Source: DATAXI01 sp963756185 (GTDB lineage Bacteria > Verrucomicrobiota > Verrucomicrobiia > Chthoniobacterales > Chthoniobacteraceae). From it: a stretch of DNA of 64,000 bases. The stretch is taken from positions 962,828 to 1,026,827 of the forward strand of contig CAVWMS010000002.1 of the NCBI GenBank assembly GCA_963756185.1, in the 5' to 3' direction. Positions 1 to 8,351 of the stretch are shown here, piece after piece (the stretch's first letter is position 1; each line of letters opens with the position of its first letter). Made by a program: the position numbers and the translations under genes. Below the pieces are notes generated by a model. That model did not search any database and was not told the DNA's origin. It was given only the letters and a program-made list of their open reading frames with translations.

Positions 1-83
1 TCAATATGAAGGCCATCGGGAGCCCCGCTAACCACTTGGAGGATGCGACATGGACCGAAAGGAAGTCGCCCGAGATCCCCGAC

Positions 84-680
84 TTAGCCGACGAAGAACG
101 CCACGCGCTGGATCTGGTTGATGTGCAGGCTTTCCGGCTGGACGCAGCCCAGTACGTCGCGGGCGCGGACCGCGATCTCATACTGGCCGGAGGCAGGCGG
201 GCTCCAGCGGGCGCGAAACGTTTGCCAGGAATAACCTCCAGTGCGCGGTTCCCGCTCAGCCGCAAACCAGCTGGAGCCGCCATCGACGGAAAGTTCGACG
301 GCCTGCACCGCCGCGTGACCCCAGGCGCGCCCGAGTATCTCGACCGCGCCCAGCGGTTGGCTTGCCCCGGCGGCCGGCGCCAGCAAGCGTGAATTGACGG
401 CAGTCTGCCAAACGGGCACCGCTTCGCCGGATCGCCAATCGTTGTAGAGCCGGGTTGTGAAAAGCGATTGCGGGCGCTCGTCGTGCAGCGAGATTGCCGA
501 GAGCCACTTCACCGAGTTCGTGCCGTAGTAGCCCGGCACGATCAAACGCAAGGAAAACCGTGTTCGGGCGTGAGCGGCGCACCGTTCATCTCGTGCGCGA
601 CGATGACCTCTTCGTCCATCGCCTTCGCAAGCGGTATGTCTTTCACATATCCGTCGGTGGTTTCGCCCGCAGCGGCTCTT
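84..680 (-). pseudogene. Sulfite-oxidase-like molybdoenzyme, C-terminal remnant
   Basis: This is the tail of a periplasmic-type molybdopterin oxidoreductase of the sulfite oxidase family. The main frame (84-551) contains RLIVPGYYGTNSVKWL and an Ig-like Mo-co dimerisation region with ELSVDGGSSW. A second frame just upstream (about 555-680) encodes DEEVIVAHEMNGAPLTPEHG, the conserved stretch that normally precedes it. The two frames meet at about 552, where one base appears to be missing in the CACGGTTTTCCTTGCG region. The heme or Moco-binding N-terminal half is absent, and the fragment abuts an EcsC fragment on the other strand. It cannot encode an active enzyme. Confidence 0.7.
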
Positions 681-686
681 CGCACG

Positions 687-932
687 ATGGAAAACCAGCC
701 CAAGACTGCCTCAACCTACCTGCACAAGGTGCTGGCAGCAACATCAGGTGCCGTCGGCGGCAGCTTCGGGCTGGCGGCCCTCCCGCTCGAACTTCCGATC
801 TCCACCGTCATCATGCTGCGCTCAATCGGAGACATCGCGCGCGCTGAGGGCGAGGATTTGCATGACCCAGAGACAGCGCTCAGTTGCTAGCAGGTGTTTG
901 CCTTGGGCGGGTCGAAAGGCGAGCTTGATGCG
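687..932 (+). pseudogene. EcsC family protein, first part
   Basis: The frame reads HKVLAATSGAVGGSFGLAAL and then LPISTVIMLRSIGDIARAEG, typical of EcsC-family proteins, which have no settled biochemical role. A TAG at 888-890 interrupts the frame inside what should read LSC-x-QVFALGG, and the same frame resumes after it up to GELDA near 932. The gene then stops matching on this strand. Its next segment is found immediately downstream on the opposite strand. The ATG at 687 is an internal methionine, so the true N-terminus is also missing. Confidence 0.65.
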
Positions 933-1035
933 CCTTCGGCCAACACGCCGCGATCAACAATGAAGCGCGCCGCTTCCGCAACGGATTTTGCTAGCAGGCC
1001 CCGCACCGCGAAGTAGCCGCTGTTCGCGGCATGCG
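933..1035 (-). pseudogene. EcsC family protein, inverted second part
   Basis: On the minus strand this 0.1-kb segment reads AANSGYFAVRGLLAKSV followed by AEAARFIVDRGVLAEGA. This is what would be expected to follow GELDA in the plus-strand EcsC fragment ending at 932. The two halves therefore lie tail to tail. Beyond 1035 the sequence becomes the broken AI-2E permease, so the rest of EcsC is not present. The placement in EcsC rests on family resemblance and on the restored reading frame. Confidence 0.55.
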
Positions 1036-1721
1036 GCTCAATCGGTGAGCCGCATCGTCGATCGCCGGGTGGTGTGAGGAATATCGGTCGAGCCAGCCAG
1101 ACGGATCAATCGGTTGCGAAGGTCCTCGCGTTGGATCAGAATAAAAATAACAAATATGACGATTAAGCCAGTCATTGCTAAGGGACTGAGCAACGGCGTG
1201 ATGAGGCGGCTCAACGTCTGTAGGGGGCCACCGCTCGGCTCATGCACTTCGACCGGAATCAACGTTTGCGTCGGCTGTGCTTTTGAGATTTCCTTGTTTA
1301 GATCCTCGATAACTTCTTCCGCTCGCTTTAGTGTCCCAGCAGCTCCGCCTTCTCCACTTCCGCTAAAACGTTGAATTTTCGCACTGATGGTCGCTTGGTA
1401 GCGTGGCAGATCTCCGGCAAGTTGCGTTACTTCGCGAGCCATAAGAGTGCCAAGCGCAAAGATCGCGGCGAAGGCCAACAGAGCAACAATAACGACGGCA
1501 ACCCCGCGCGGTAAACGCAGCTTTTGCAGCATTCGGACGACTGGCGCGAGCATGAAGCTGAGGATGCCGGCAAGCGTAATCGGGATGAACACCTCGCGGG
1601 CGAAGAACAAGCACGCGACGATGACCACCGTAATAAGCAAGATATTAAGCACGGACGAGTATGAATTCATGTTTTCATACTCCCCAAAAAGGTCCGAATC
1701 CGGACGACTGGCGTCCGTCAA
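1036..1721 (-). pseudogene. AI-2E family transporter, C-terminally truncated
   Basis: This is an inner-membrane permease of the AI-2E/UPF0118 family, whose members are usually 350 residues or longer; only about 225 remain. Two hydrophobic segments lie near residues 20-65 of the frame, followed by a second pair separated by a soluble loop, and a further hydrophobic run near residues 180-200. After GSTDIPHTT the frame shifts: the other frame gives AIDDAAHRLSR, the usual continuation. The gene is then cut off at the EcsC junction near 1035. The frame opens at a TTG at 1721; a more natural start is the ATG of MNSYSSV, near 1670. Confidence 0.75.
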
Positions 1722-1756
1722 AATTGCTGCGCGTTTTCCCAGACGCGGTCATCCAT

Positions 1757-2000
1757 CACTTAGCCAGCGCGGTAAGCTCGCCGTTTCCGGCGAGCACATC
1801 GGCGGCCCGGTTTTCTCCAACTCGGGTTTGGATCAAAGATCTGATCCTCGCGCCAATTTGCTCGGCATCTAGTCCGAGGGTCCCTTTGGTAACCGTGCCG
1901 CTGGCTAACCTTAAGGGTCATCAACACCGGAATTCCGTTACGTTGAGACTGTCACAACGATCGTCAACCCAGCAAAGGTGGCTACGAAAAAACGCTTCAT
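1757..2000 (-). pseudogene. Small secreted protein, frameshifted
   Basis: An ATG at 2000, preceded by GGAG eight bases upstream, opens a signal peptide (MKRFFVATFAGLTIVVTVST) that hits TAA after 20 codons. The coding signal moves to a second frame (NGIPVLMTLKVSQ) and then to a third (GTVTKGTLGLDAEQIGARI and on to ELTALAK, stop at 1757). Stitching the frames gives a secreted protein of about 80 residues. I do not recognise the family. At least two indels disrupt it. It lies directly upstream of the AI-2E remnant on the same strand. Confidence 0.45.
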
Positions 2001-2334
2001 GAATTGATCTCCACGATTGAAGCACGAGTGTCTTTCCGCGCAGACGATATTCGGCTTTCACTGCAAAGCGAAGCTAATTAATTTTTCCCAGCGGTGAAGC
2101 GAGGAGCCGAGCGGACATTCCAAGGTCAGAGTCCGAAGTGACGCGAAAGGCCAAGAGGCCACATTCTGCGGTCACACACCTGATTGGCCGGCGGATGCGC
2201 GGCGCAATCTGCGCGCCAGGACTGAAAGATCACCGTCGATGACAAATGCCGTCGTATTTTGCATTGACTTATCGTAGTGAAATTGGGCGTTCCATGCTAA
2301 TGGCAAACTTAGATCATGGCCATTGGCGGGAGTC
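2001..2334. other. Intergenic, 330 bp
   Basis: I see no gene here. It separates the minus-strand secreted-protein remnant from the plus-strand membrane gene and presumably holds divergent promoters, but no clear -35/-10 pair was identified. Confidence 0.4.
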
Positions 2335-2598
2335 ATGCAGAAATTGTCCGGCGATGCGATGTTCGACTTTTTGGTAAAATTAGGGATCGGGGTGACCGTC
2401 GGCTGGATAGGGGATAAGATCAGTCCTTTAAAGCCCGGCCTCTCCCTGAACTTGCTTCTCGGAATTACCGGCGCCTTGGTAGGGGCTCGGGTTGCCGAAA
2501 TATTGGAGATTTCACGTTTTGGGATCCTTGAGCCAGTTGCCGCTCTTGTCGGGTCTATTTTTGTTGTGATCGGCTGGCGTCAAATTCAGTCTCCCTAA
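2335..2598 (+). CDS. Small GlsB/YeaQ/YmgE-like membrane protein
   Basis: This 87-residue protein is almost entirely hydrophobic, with three predicted membrane segments: GIGVTVGWIGDKI, then LLLGITGALVGARVAEIL, then VAALVGSIFVVIGW. The glycine-rich GWIGDKI and GITGALVGA motifs fit the transglycosylase-associated GlsB/YeaQ/YmgE family of small envelope-stress proteins, whose function is unclear. The start is taken as ATG 2335, which has GGGAG just upstream. A TTG at 2323 and an ATG at 2359 are alternatives. It stands about 100 bp before yqhA on the same strand. Confidence 0.7.
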   Translation: MQKLSGDAMFDFLVKLGIGVTVGWIGDKISPLKPGLSLNLLLGITGALVGARVAEILEISRFGILEPVAALVGSIFVVIGWRQIQSP

Positions 2599-2700
2599 TC
2601 GATGGCCATGTGAACCCGCAAATACAACGAACTTGAAGTAAGCCAACGGATTTCAAACTCGAGGGCGCTCCCACGGAACCAAAAGCATCGGAGAACCGGC

Positions 2701-3219
2701 ATGAATTGGATTCTGCGCGCCATCGAGCTGATTGTGTTCAACAGCCGATGGCTGCTGGTGCCGTTCCTGCTGGGAATAATCGTTGGCTTGGCTGCGCTGC
2801 TTTACACGTTCGTCATTAAGCTCGCTGCGCTCCTGTTTCAGTTGCCTACCGCGACATTGGACGAAGCGATCGTCGCCGTCCTTAAACTTGTGGATATGTC
2901 GCTCATAGCTAATCTAGTCGTGATCGTAATTTGTTCGAGCTACGAAAATTTTGTGGCACCGATAGACCCCAGGGAGCATCCCAACTGGCCGAGAGGATTG
3001 ATCGGAATCGATTTTTCCGGCCTTAAGCAAAGGCTGCTCGGCTCGATCGTGGCAATCGCGGCGGTCAGCGTGCTCGATTGGTTCATGGATATCGACCGGA
3101 GCACTGATAACCTCAAGCTTGCCTGGGTCGTCGGTATCCTGATTGCGTTCGCGATCGTAATGCTGGTACTGGCTATGGCCGACCGCCTGAGCAATGCTGG
3201 CAAAAAAAAAGACGGCTAA
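2701..3219 (+). CDS. yqhA: YqhA family (UPF0114) inner-membrane protein
   Basis: The 172-residue protein matches the YqhA/UPF0114 family of integral membrane proteins of unknown function in sequence and length. Membrane segments are visible at about residues 17-45, 68-80, 113-127 and 140-160. The family-typical stretch VIVICSSYENFV followed by PNWPRG is present. GGAG lies eight bases before ATG 2701. The C-terminus is lysine-rich, encoded by a run of nine A residues. The next coding stretch begins in the same frame right after the TAA stop. Confidence 0.85.
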   Translation: MNWILRAIELIVFNSRWLLVPFLLGIIVGLAALLYTFVIKLAALLFQLPTATLDEAIVAVLKLVDMSLIANLVVIVICSSYENFVAPIDPREHPNWPRGLIGIDFSGLKQRLLGSIVAIAAVSVLDWFMDIDRSTDNLKLAWVVGILIAFAIVMLVLAMADRLSNAGKKKDG

Positions 3220-3510
3220 CTGACATTAGCCGACTTGCAAGAGCACTGGGAGATGCACGGCCAAGCGGCGCTCGATGAGTACCGGGAGAAGTTTGTGGAT
3301 CGGTATGTTGAGAACTACGCCATGCTGACGCGCGTTATCAAGGTTGAGGCTGACGTTAAGCATTCACTCGCCAAGCCCAAGACCGTGGACGAAGCGCTAG
3401 CCGAGCTTGAGAGCAAAGTGGGTAAGGATGGCCGTCGGAAGTTTGAGAAGTTTTTGCGCGAGGTGGCCGAAGATAAGGCTGATGACGTGATCGATGTCGA
3501 GTCGAAATAA
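3220..3510 (+). pseudogene. N-truncated paralogue of the 30.5-kb small membrane protein
   Basis: About 95 codons encode LADLQEHWEMHG and then HSLAKPKTVDEALAELESKV and FEKFLREVAED. This matches almost residue for residue the C-terminal two thirds of the intact protein at 30467-30895. The N-terminal membrane anchor of that protein is missing. The homology starts in frame straight after the yqhA stop codon, so a deletion seems to have joined the two. Only TTG 3235 or an internal ATG (3253) could start translation. The domain is charged and helical, and its function is unknown. Confidence 0.6.
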
Positions 3511-3815
3511 GGCGAGCTGCGCGCATTGGCTGGACTTGCGCGGAGCCCGCCTAGTCGGACGGCATCAAGTCGAAGTCAATCCTCAAGCGACGAACGACAT
3601 GGCCCAGGTAGTGGAAATAATCGGCATTGGCGATAAGGCTTCCGGGTGGGGGAACGGTGTCCGCTGTCCATCGATGGTCGGGATCTGCTCTGACACTTAC
3701 GCCCGTTCCTTCCGGGCAGACAACATAGTTTTTGGCCGGGGTGAGCCTGCAAGGGGTGGTGCTGGGGACGTCGAGCGGCGGCCAAGCTGAACGATGAAAC
3801 TGATTTGCTCCGCCT
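3511..3815. other. Intergenic, possible minus-strand coding trace
   Basis: No gene can be supported. The minus strand at 3551-3763 stays open and reads plausibly (KNYVVCPEGTGVSVRADPD, then ANADYFHYLGHVVRRL and the stop), but it has no convincing start or family. Confidence 0.3.
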
Positions 3816-4110
3816 CTATTTACCAAGTGTGCGCTGCACCTCAGCCAGAGCCTGCTCGCACGCGGCCTTGTCATTATTGGTGTCGGCTGCGCGCGCCCGC
3901 GCCATACCTTGCTGGATCGCCTGAACGGTCTCGGGCCGTATTTCACCCATCCTTTCCTCCACTCCAGCTATGGAGCGGGGAGTCGGTTGAGGACTGTTCG
4001 GTCCCTCCATGCATCGCGCCTATTTCTTCCAAGCATGGCCCTGCGTAACTCGCCGACATGGATGCAGCGAGCACAGCCGCGCACAGACCTATACACCGTC
4101 GAATTCTCAT
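3816..4110 (-). pseudogene. Small periplasmic protein, frameshifted
   Basis: An ATG at 4110, with GAGG about 11 bases upstream, opens a clear signal peptide (IRRCIGLCAAVLAASMSASYAG). The first frame then loses sense near 4010 and a second frame carries on: PTPRSIAGVEERMGEIRP, then ETVQAIQQGMARARAAD and ACEQALAEVQRTLGK to the stop. The tail resembles small helical periplasmic proteins common in Bradyrhizobium that end in CEQALAEVQR. Function is unknown. A single indel plus a short deletion would explain the break. Confidence 0.55.
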
Positions 4111-4149
4111 GACTTTGCCTCTGAGTAAATACCGATAAGGCAATCCATT

Positions 4150-4990
4150 AGCTACAGAACGTGTCGGTGCCCCAGAATATAGACCGGAGCCGGCCGGCGC
4201 ACCACGTTCCGGCGGCGTTCATGCCATGTGCATCGGCTGTTCGCCGGGCGCTTATCCGACCACCCGGCGTGACCAAGCGTCAAGAATTGCGGCCAGATAG
4301 ACGAACCCCGTTGCGATCGCGATATAGGTGATATCTGCCACCCAGAGCTGGTTCGGGCCGTCAACGATCCTGTCGCGGGCGAGGTCCGGGAAGATCGGAT
4401 TATCGTGGTCGCTGTCGGTCGTGGCCACAAACCGCCGACGGCGCTTGGGCTGCAAGTTATGCTCGCGCATCAGGCGGCGGATCTTCTTGGAATTGACGAT
4501 CATCCTTCGATGACGGAGCTCGGCGCCAACCCGGCGATAGCCATAGGCCTCAAACTCATCGCAGATCGCCGTGATATTGGCGACGATCTCAGCGTCGTCA
4601 GTCTTCACCGGCGGTGCGTCGTAATAGGTAGAGCGCGGCAGGCCCATCAGGCGGCATCCTTTGGCGACGGAGATGCCGTAGGGCCGGTGAAGACGGATGT
4701 ACTCGCGCTTCTCGGCCGCGGTACGCTTTTCAGCGCCCCCTTTAGAAACTCGATTTCGAGGGCCTGCCTGCCGACCATGCGTTCGAGTGCCGCGATCTTT
4801 GCTTCGTAGTCCTGAAGAAGAGCGGCCGCGCGGGCATCCTCATCAAAGGCCCCAGCCTCAAGCTTCTTGACCCAGAATTCGGATCAGGTTGCGCGAGATG
4901 TCGTGGCGTTTGGCGAGACCGTGGAGTGTCTCGCCCGCAATGAAGTTCCTGAATAAGCTTGACAAGCCAATGTCCGATCAATTGCATCGG
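4150..4990 (-). mobile_element. IS3-family insertion sequence, decayed
   Basis: Remains of both IS3 genes are present. The orfA trace at about 4740-4985 alternates frames (HDISRNLI, then DYEAKIAALERMVGRQALEI). The orfB trace begins GISVAKGCRLMGLPRSTYYD and runs in one frame through 4647-4252: YGYRRVGAELR, VNSKKIRRLMREHNL, then LWVADITYIA with the first catalytic Asp and ILDAWSRRVVG with the second. The frame breaks after VVG at 4252, and the region with the third catalytic residue is unrecognisable. No terminal repeats could be fixed. It is not functional. Confidence 0.75.
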
Positions 4991-5102
4991 GACAAAGCGT
5001 TTGCCAGATCGCTTTTTGAAATTTCAGCTTTCAGCCGTCCTGCAAAACGCCTACCCTACTAGCTGAGGTGGGTTCGTCACGCGTATCCCCGTGTCGGCTT
5101 CG

Positions 5103-5744
5103 ATGATCGTGTTCAGGTGGAACGAGACTCTGAAAGAGTTTTTGAAAACGACGGTCATTGGCGGAGCGTCGTTCCTTTTGCCCGTGGCCCTTGTCTTGTT
5201 CATTCTGTCGTACGCATTGCGACTAGTAAAACGAATTGCTGAGCCCATTTCACACGGCCTTCACCTCGATCAATTGGGCGCCGCAGCCGGCGTTGGTGCT
5301 GCCACTGTCCTGTCGGCCGTGGTGCTGGTCCTCATCGCTTTCGCCGCCGGCATTGTCGCGCGCACCGCCGTCGGCAGGCGCATTACCCGATGGTCGGAAA
5401 GCTCTTTTCTCGGCCGCCTGCCGCATTACCAGGTGATCAAGAGCATGGCGGAAGGCCTCGCACATATTGAAAATGCGAGCGGTCTAAAGCCAGCCCTCGT
5501 CAGCATCGAGGATGGCTGGCAGCTCGGATACCTGCTCGAGAAACTGGAAAACGACTGGATCGCGGTGTTTTTGCCCCAGGCCCCGACGCCTATGTCGGGT
5601 AATATAATGTATCTTCCTTCCAACCGGGTGCGGCTGCTTGGCATCACGATGGTTGAGGCCATGTCACTCGTGAAGTCCATAGGAGCCGGTTCCGGAGCGG
5701 CGCTTCGCGGCGTCGACCTCAAGTTGCCAAGCGGCCATCGTTGA
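5103..5744 (+). CDS. DUF502 domain membrane protein
   Basis: The protein has two strong N-terminal membrane segments: ASFLLPVALVLFILSYAL, and a second around VLSAVVLVLIAFAAGIVA. A cytosolic or periplasmic domain follows with YQVIKSMAEGL, then LGYLLEKL and FLPQAPTPMSGNIMYLP. This layout and the PTPMSGNIMYLP motif match DUF502 (COG2928), a family of unknown function. Length is normal for the family. The start could be ATG 5103 or an in-frame GTG at 5091; neither has a strong ribosome-binding site. A GNAT gene follows on the same strand 64 bp downstream. Confidence 0.75.
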   Translation: MIVFRWNETLKEFLKTTVIGGASFLLPVALVLFILSYALRLVKRIAEPISHGLHLDQLGAAAGVGAATVLSAVVLVLIAFAAGIVARTAVGRRITRWSESSFLGRLPHYQVIKSMAEGLAHIENASGLKPALVSIEDGWQLGYLLEKLENDWIAVFLPQAPTPMSGNIMYLPSNRVRLLGITMVEAMSLVKSIGAGSGAALRGVDLKLPSGHR

Positions 5745-5808
5745 TTGACACTCGGAGTTCGAAACCAACCGCCTCTTCGCGTGCAAACTCAGGTGGAAAT
5801 TGCCGACC

Positions 5809-6324
5809 ATGCCAAAGGCCGCCGAGTTTTCCGCAATCGAGCATTTGCGAGACGGGCGCCGGATGGAAATCCGCGCGCTTCAGCCGCAAGATCGCGACAA
5901 GATGTTGGCCGCCGTCGGCCGCACGAGCACCCAGTCCCTCTATCGACGCTTCTTCGCTGTTCGCCGCCATTTTACTGACGCGGAAACCTCGTTCTTTCTT
6001 GATGTCGATTTTGTAAGCTATGTGGCCTTGGTCGCGGTGGTCGAAGAAGACGGCAAGCCGGCCATCGCCGGCGGCGGGCGTTATGTCGTTGTTGGGTCAG
6101 GACAAGCCGAGGTGGCTTTTGCGGTTGTCGACAAATACCAAGGCCAAGGGATCGGTACTGCGCTGATGCGGCATCTCTCGTCGCTTGCCTACGAAGCCAG
6201 TTTGCAGGAATTCGTGGCCGAGGTTTTGCCCGAGAACACGGCAATGTTGAAGGTGTTCGAGAGAAGCGGCCTTCCCCTCAGCAGGCGGCGCGAGTCGCAG
6301 ACGTTACATGTCGTACTCAAGTGA
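5809..6324 (+). CDS. GNAT family N-acetyltransferase
   Basis: This is a single-domain GNAT acyltransferase of 171 residues. The acetyl-CoA binding motif A is visible as VVDKYQGQGIGTALMRHLS, containing the Q/R-x-x-G-x-G/A signature, and the motif B region follows with NTAMLKVFERSGL. An N-terminal arm includes RRFFAVRRHFTDAE. Sequences of this type resemble the stand-alone form of the acetyltransferase domain fused to acyl-CoA synthetases in protein lysine acetylation, but the substrate cannot be told from sequence. ATG 5809 is preferred over the TTG at 5800. Confidence 0.8.
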   Translation: MPKAAEFSAIEHLRDGRRMEIRALQPQDRDKMLAAVGRTSTQSLYRRFFAVRRHFTDAETSFFLDVDFVSYVALVAVVEEDGKPAIAGGGRYVVVGSGQAEVAFAVVDKYQGQGIGTALMRHLSSLAYEASLQEFVAEVLPENTAMLKVFERSGLPLSRRRESQTLHVVLK

Positions 6325-6426
6325 CGTGAGCTCATCCATCAGACTGGCCGCGCACAATCCGATCAACCTTCGGGCGTTTTAGGTCCAGCTTCTTGTCACG
6401 GCCTGCGGCGGTTTTCTATTTGCTGG

Positions 6427-7233
6427 TCAGAATTTTTCCGCAACAAACTTCCGGCCGCGCAATGACGCTTGATCGTCGTATGCACCCCTATTCGAGCGTT
6501 TCGGCAGCTTGACCTTCGGCCGCGATATCTTCTTGTAGGGAATGACGTCGAGCAGCGTCGAGATGCAATTGAGCCGGGCGCGCTTCTTGTCGTCCGACCG
6601 CACGATACGCCACGGCGCGTAGCCGACGTCGGTGGCTTTCAGCATCATATCGCGAGCCCGCGAATAATCGTACCAGCGCCGGTACGATTCCAGATCCATC
6701 GGGCTGAGCTTCCATTGCCGCGGCGGGTCGTTGATGCGCGTGAGAAAGCGCTTCTCCTGCTCCTGCTTGCCGACCTCCAGCCAGAATTTGATGAGAATGA
6801 TGCCAGCGTCGGTGATGTATTTCTCGATTTCCGGACAGACTTTGAGAAAGCGCTCGACGTCCTTGGGGCCGATAAATCCCATGACGTTTTCGACGCCGGC
6901 GCGGTTGTACCAGCTACGGTCGAAAATGACGATTTCTCCGGCGGCGGGAAAACGCTCGATGTAGCGTTGAACGTACATCTGGGTCTTTTCACGATCGGAA
7001 GGCGCCGGCAGCGCTACGACCCGAAAAACGCGCGGACTCACGCGTTCGGTGATGGCCTTGATCGTGCCGCCCTTGCCGGCCGCATCGCGGCCCTCAAACA
7101 GGACAATTACCCGTGCCCCTTCGGCCTTTGCCCATTCCTGCACATGGCAAAGTTCAACTTGCAGCTTGCGCAGCTCTTTTTCGTAGAGCTTTCGCTTCAT
7201 GTTGCCGTCGTCGATAGTATGGTCTTTTGCCAT
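6427..7233 (-). CDS. ppk2: Polyphosphate kinase 2 family protein
   Basis: PPK2 enzymes transfer phosphate between polyphosphate and nucleotides, generally making NTPs from NDPs. The 268-residue protein is a one-domain PPK2. The Walker A loop is FEGRDAAGKGGTIKAI near residues 45-60. The Walker B/lid region is VIFDRSWYNRAGVE, followed by the lid FWLEVGKQEQEKRF and the family-typical PMDLESYRRWYDYSRA. All key residues look intact. The lysine-rich tail (KVKLPKRSN) is normal. ATG 7233 begins MAKDHTIDD. It reads away from the long spacer to its right. Confidence 0.9.
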   Translation of the reverse strand: MAKDHTIDDGNMKRKLYEKELRKLQVELCHVQEWAKAEGARVIVLFEGRDAAGKGGTIKAITERVSPRVFRVVALPAPSDREKTQMYVQRYIERFPAAGEIVIFDRSWYNRAGVENVMGFIGPKDVERFLKVCPEIEKYITDAGIILIKFWLEVGKQEQEKRFLTRINDPPRQWKLSPMDLESYRRWYDYSRARDMMLKATDVGYAPWRIVRSDDKKRARLNCISTLLDVIPYKKISRPKVKLPKRSNRGAYDDQASLRGRKFVAEKF

Positions 7234-7736
7234 GGCGTTGAGCTCCCATCGGGTTCGGCCCTCATGCTTTGCATTTCCTTGATCAACAACCGGAAGATAT
7301 TGGAAAACGTCCGCCCTGTCGCCTAAAACGATTGGGCAGGGATCGTTTCGGCAGGGCAGCGCCTCTCCTTGCCCGCACTGGTCCCACCTCAGATAACCGC
7401 CCTATTGAGCCATTCGATTGCGTGGTGTCGAGGTCATTGCTAGAGCCTTTTTGTTTTCTTGTGGACCAAGCGCAGGTACACGCGGTGAACTGAGGCAGAG
7501 CCGCGTCTTATTTTTATTGCAGGGTAATATTGGGGCGCGAATTGTCGGACTCTTCTATCCGTTCTCGCACCGCCCGCCGTTCCACTCTCCGGTGAACGCC
7601 AGCAACACTCCGTGCCCGTGCCGTCGTCTCCAGTCGCGCAATCTTCCCGACCGAGATGTTGCTGCCGTTCGTGAGCTGGCTGTACGGCACCCCATCCCCC
7701 GACACCCCTCGCTGTACGGCTTGCTGCCTAATATGA
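7234..7736. other. Intergenic, 500 bp
   Basis: No gene or RNA was recognised. Open frames exist on both strands but have no start signal, no family match and no consistent codon bias. It should hold the ppk2 promoter. Confidence 0.4.
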
Positions 7737-7785
7737 GCGAAAGCTCAGGAACCCCGGGCGAGAACCGCGCTCGGGGTTCTTTCGC
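7737..7785 (+). terminator. Strong GC hairpin followed by TTTC
   Basis: GAACCCCG (7749-7756) pairs with CGGGGTTC (7772-7779), and GCGAAA (7737-7742) pairs with TTTCGC (7780-7785) around it. The stem is long and stable with a short T tract. It resembles an intrinsic terminator or a structured RNA end, but no upstream plus-strand gene was found to be terminated. Confidence 0.5.
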
Positions 7786-7972
7786 CTCAGTGTTTCCCTA
7801 GCCGAGCCCTGCCCGCGCCTCACTCTGGTGATCACAATTATTTGGGTTGGGGAATGGGTGTCGTGCAAAAAACCTCCTTAGTATTTCCTCCTCTGGCGAG
7901 CTCTCGCGTTATTTCTCTGCAACAGAGGGCTCGCGTTTTGTTCGGTGATCGTTTTGCCGGCATCGCCACGCA

Positions 7973-8224
7973 ATGGTTGATCTAAGCCGCCTCCTTTTCT
8001 TAGGAGCACTTTTGTTGACGGCTTGCACGACAGCTACTTCTCCGAATCTTTATAGGGTTACCGAGCTTGTTCCTGGCATATCGACCCGGGACGACGCTGT
8101 CGCAAAGCTTGGACCGCCGAGCAGTACATCGAACATCGGAAGCAGCACTATTTTACAGTGGGGTGGAAATAACTCGCCGGTTCACTTGGCGATTTCGTTC
8201 GGCATGGACGGGCGCATGATTTAA
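7973..8224 (+). CDS. Small SmpA/OmlA-like lipoprotein
   Basis: The 83-residue protein begins with a short positive stretch and hydrophobic core ending in the lipobox LLTAC, so it should be cleaved by signal peptidase II and anchored to a membrane. The mature part reads YRVTELVPGISTRDDAVAKLGPP, followed by a beta strand with LQWGG. This resembles the small BamE/SmpA-OmlA fold, in which a helix pair with G-x-S/T-x-x-D-V precedes LGxP. The role is not known. It has its own start and no close operon partner. Confidence 0.6.
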   Translation: MVDLSRLLFLGALLLTACTTATSPNLYRVTELVPGISTRDDAVAKLGPPSSTSNIGSSTILQWGGNNSPVHLAISFGMDGRMI

Positions 8225-8351
8225 GCGGCGACTGACGCGCAAAACCTTGATCAACTTTCCGGGGCTACGCAATAGATCCACGATCGGCGGCCTTGCGACG
8301 GCGTGCTACACGGTGCTTGATTTACCCGACAAGTGCGCACCGACTTGCGGG

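Noticed and set aside
3185..3225. Programmed frameshift at the nine-A run at the end of yqhA
   Set aside because: Neither shifted frame leads into the following coding stretch; that stretch is already in the yqhA frame after the stop.
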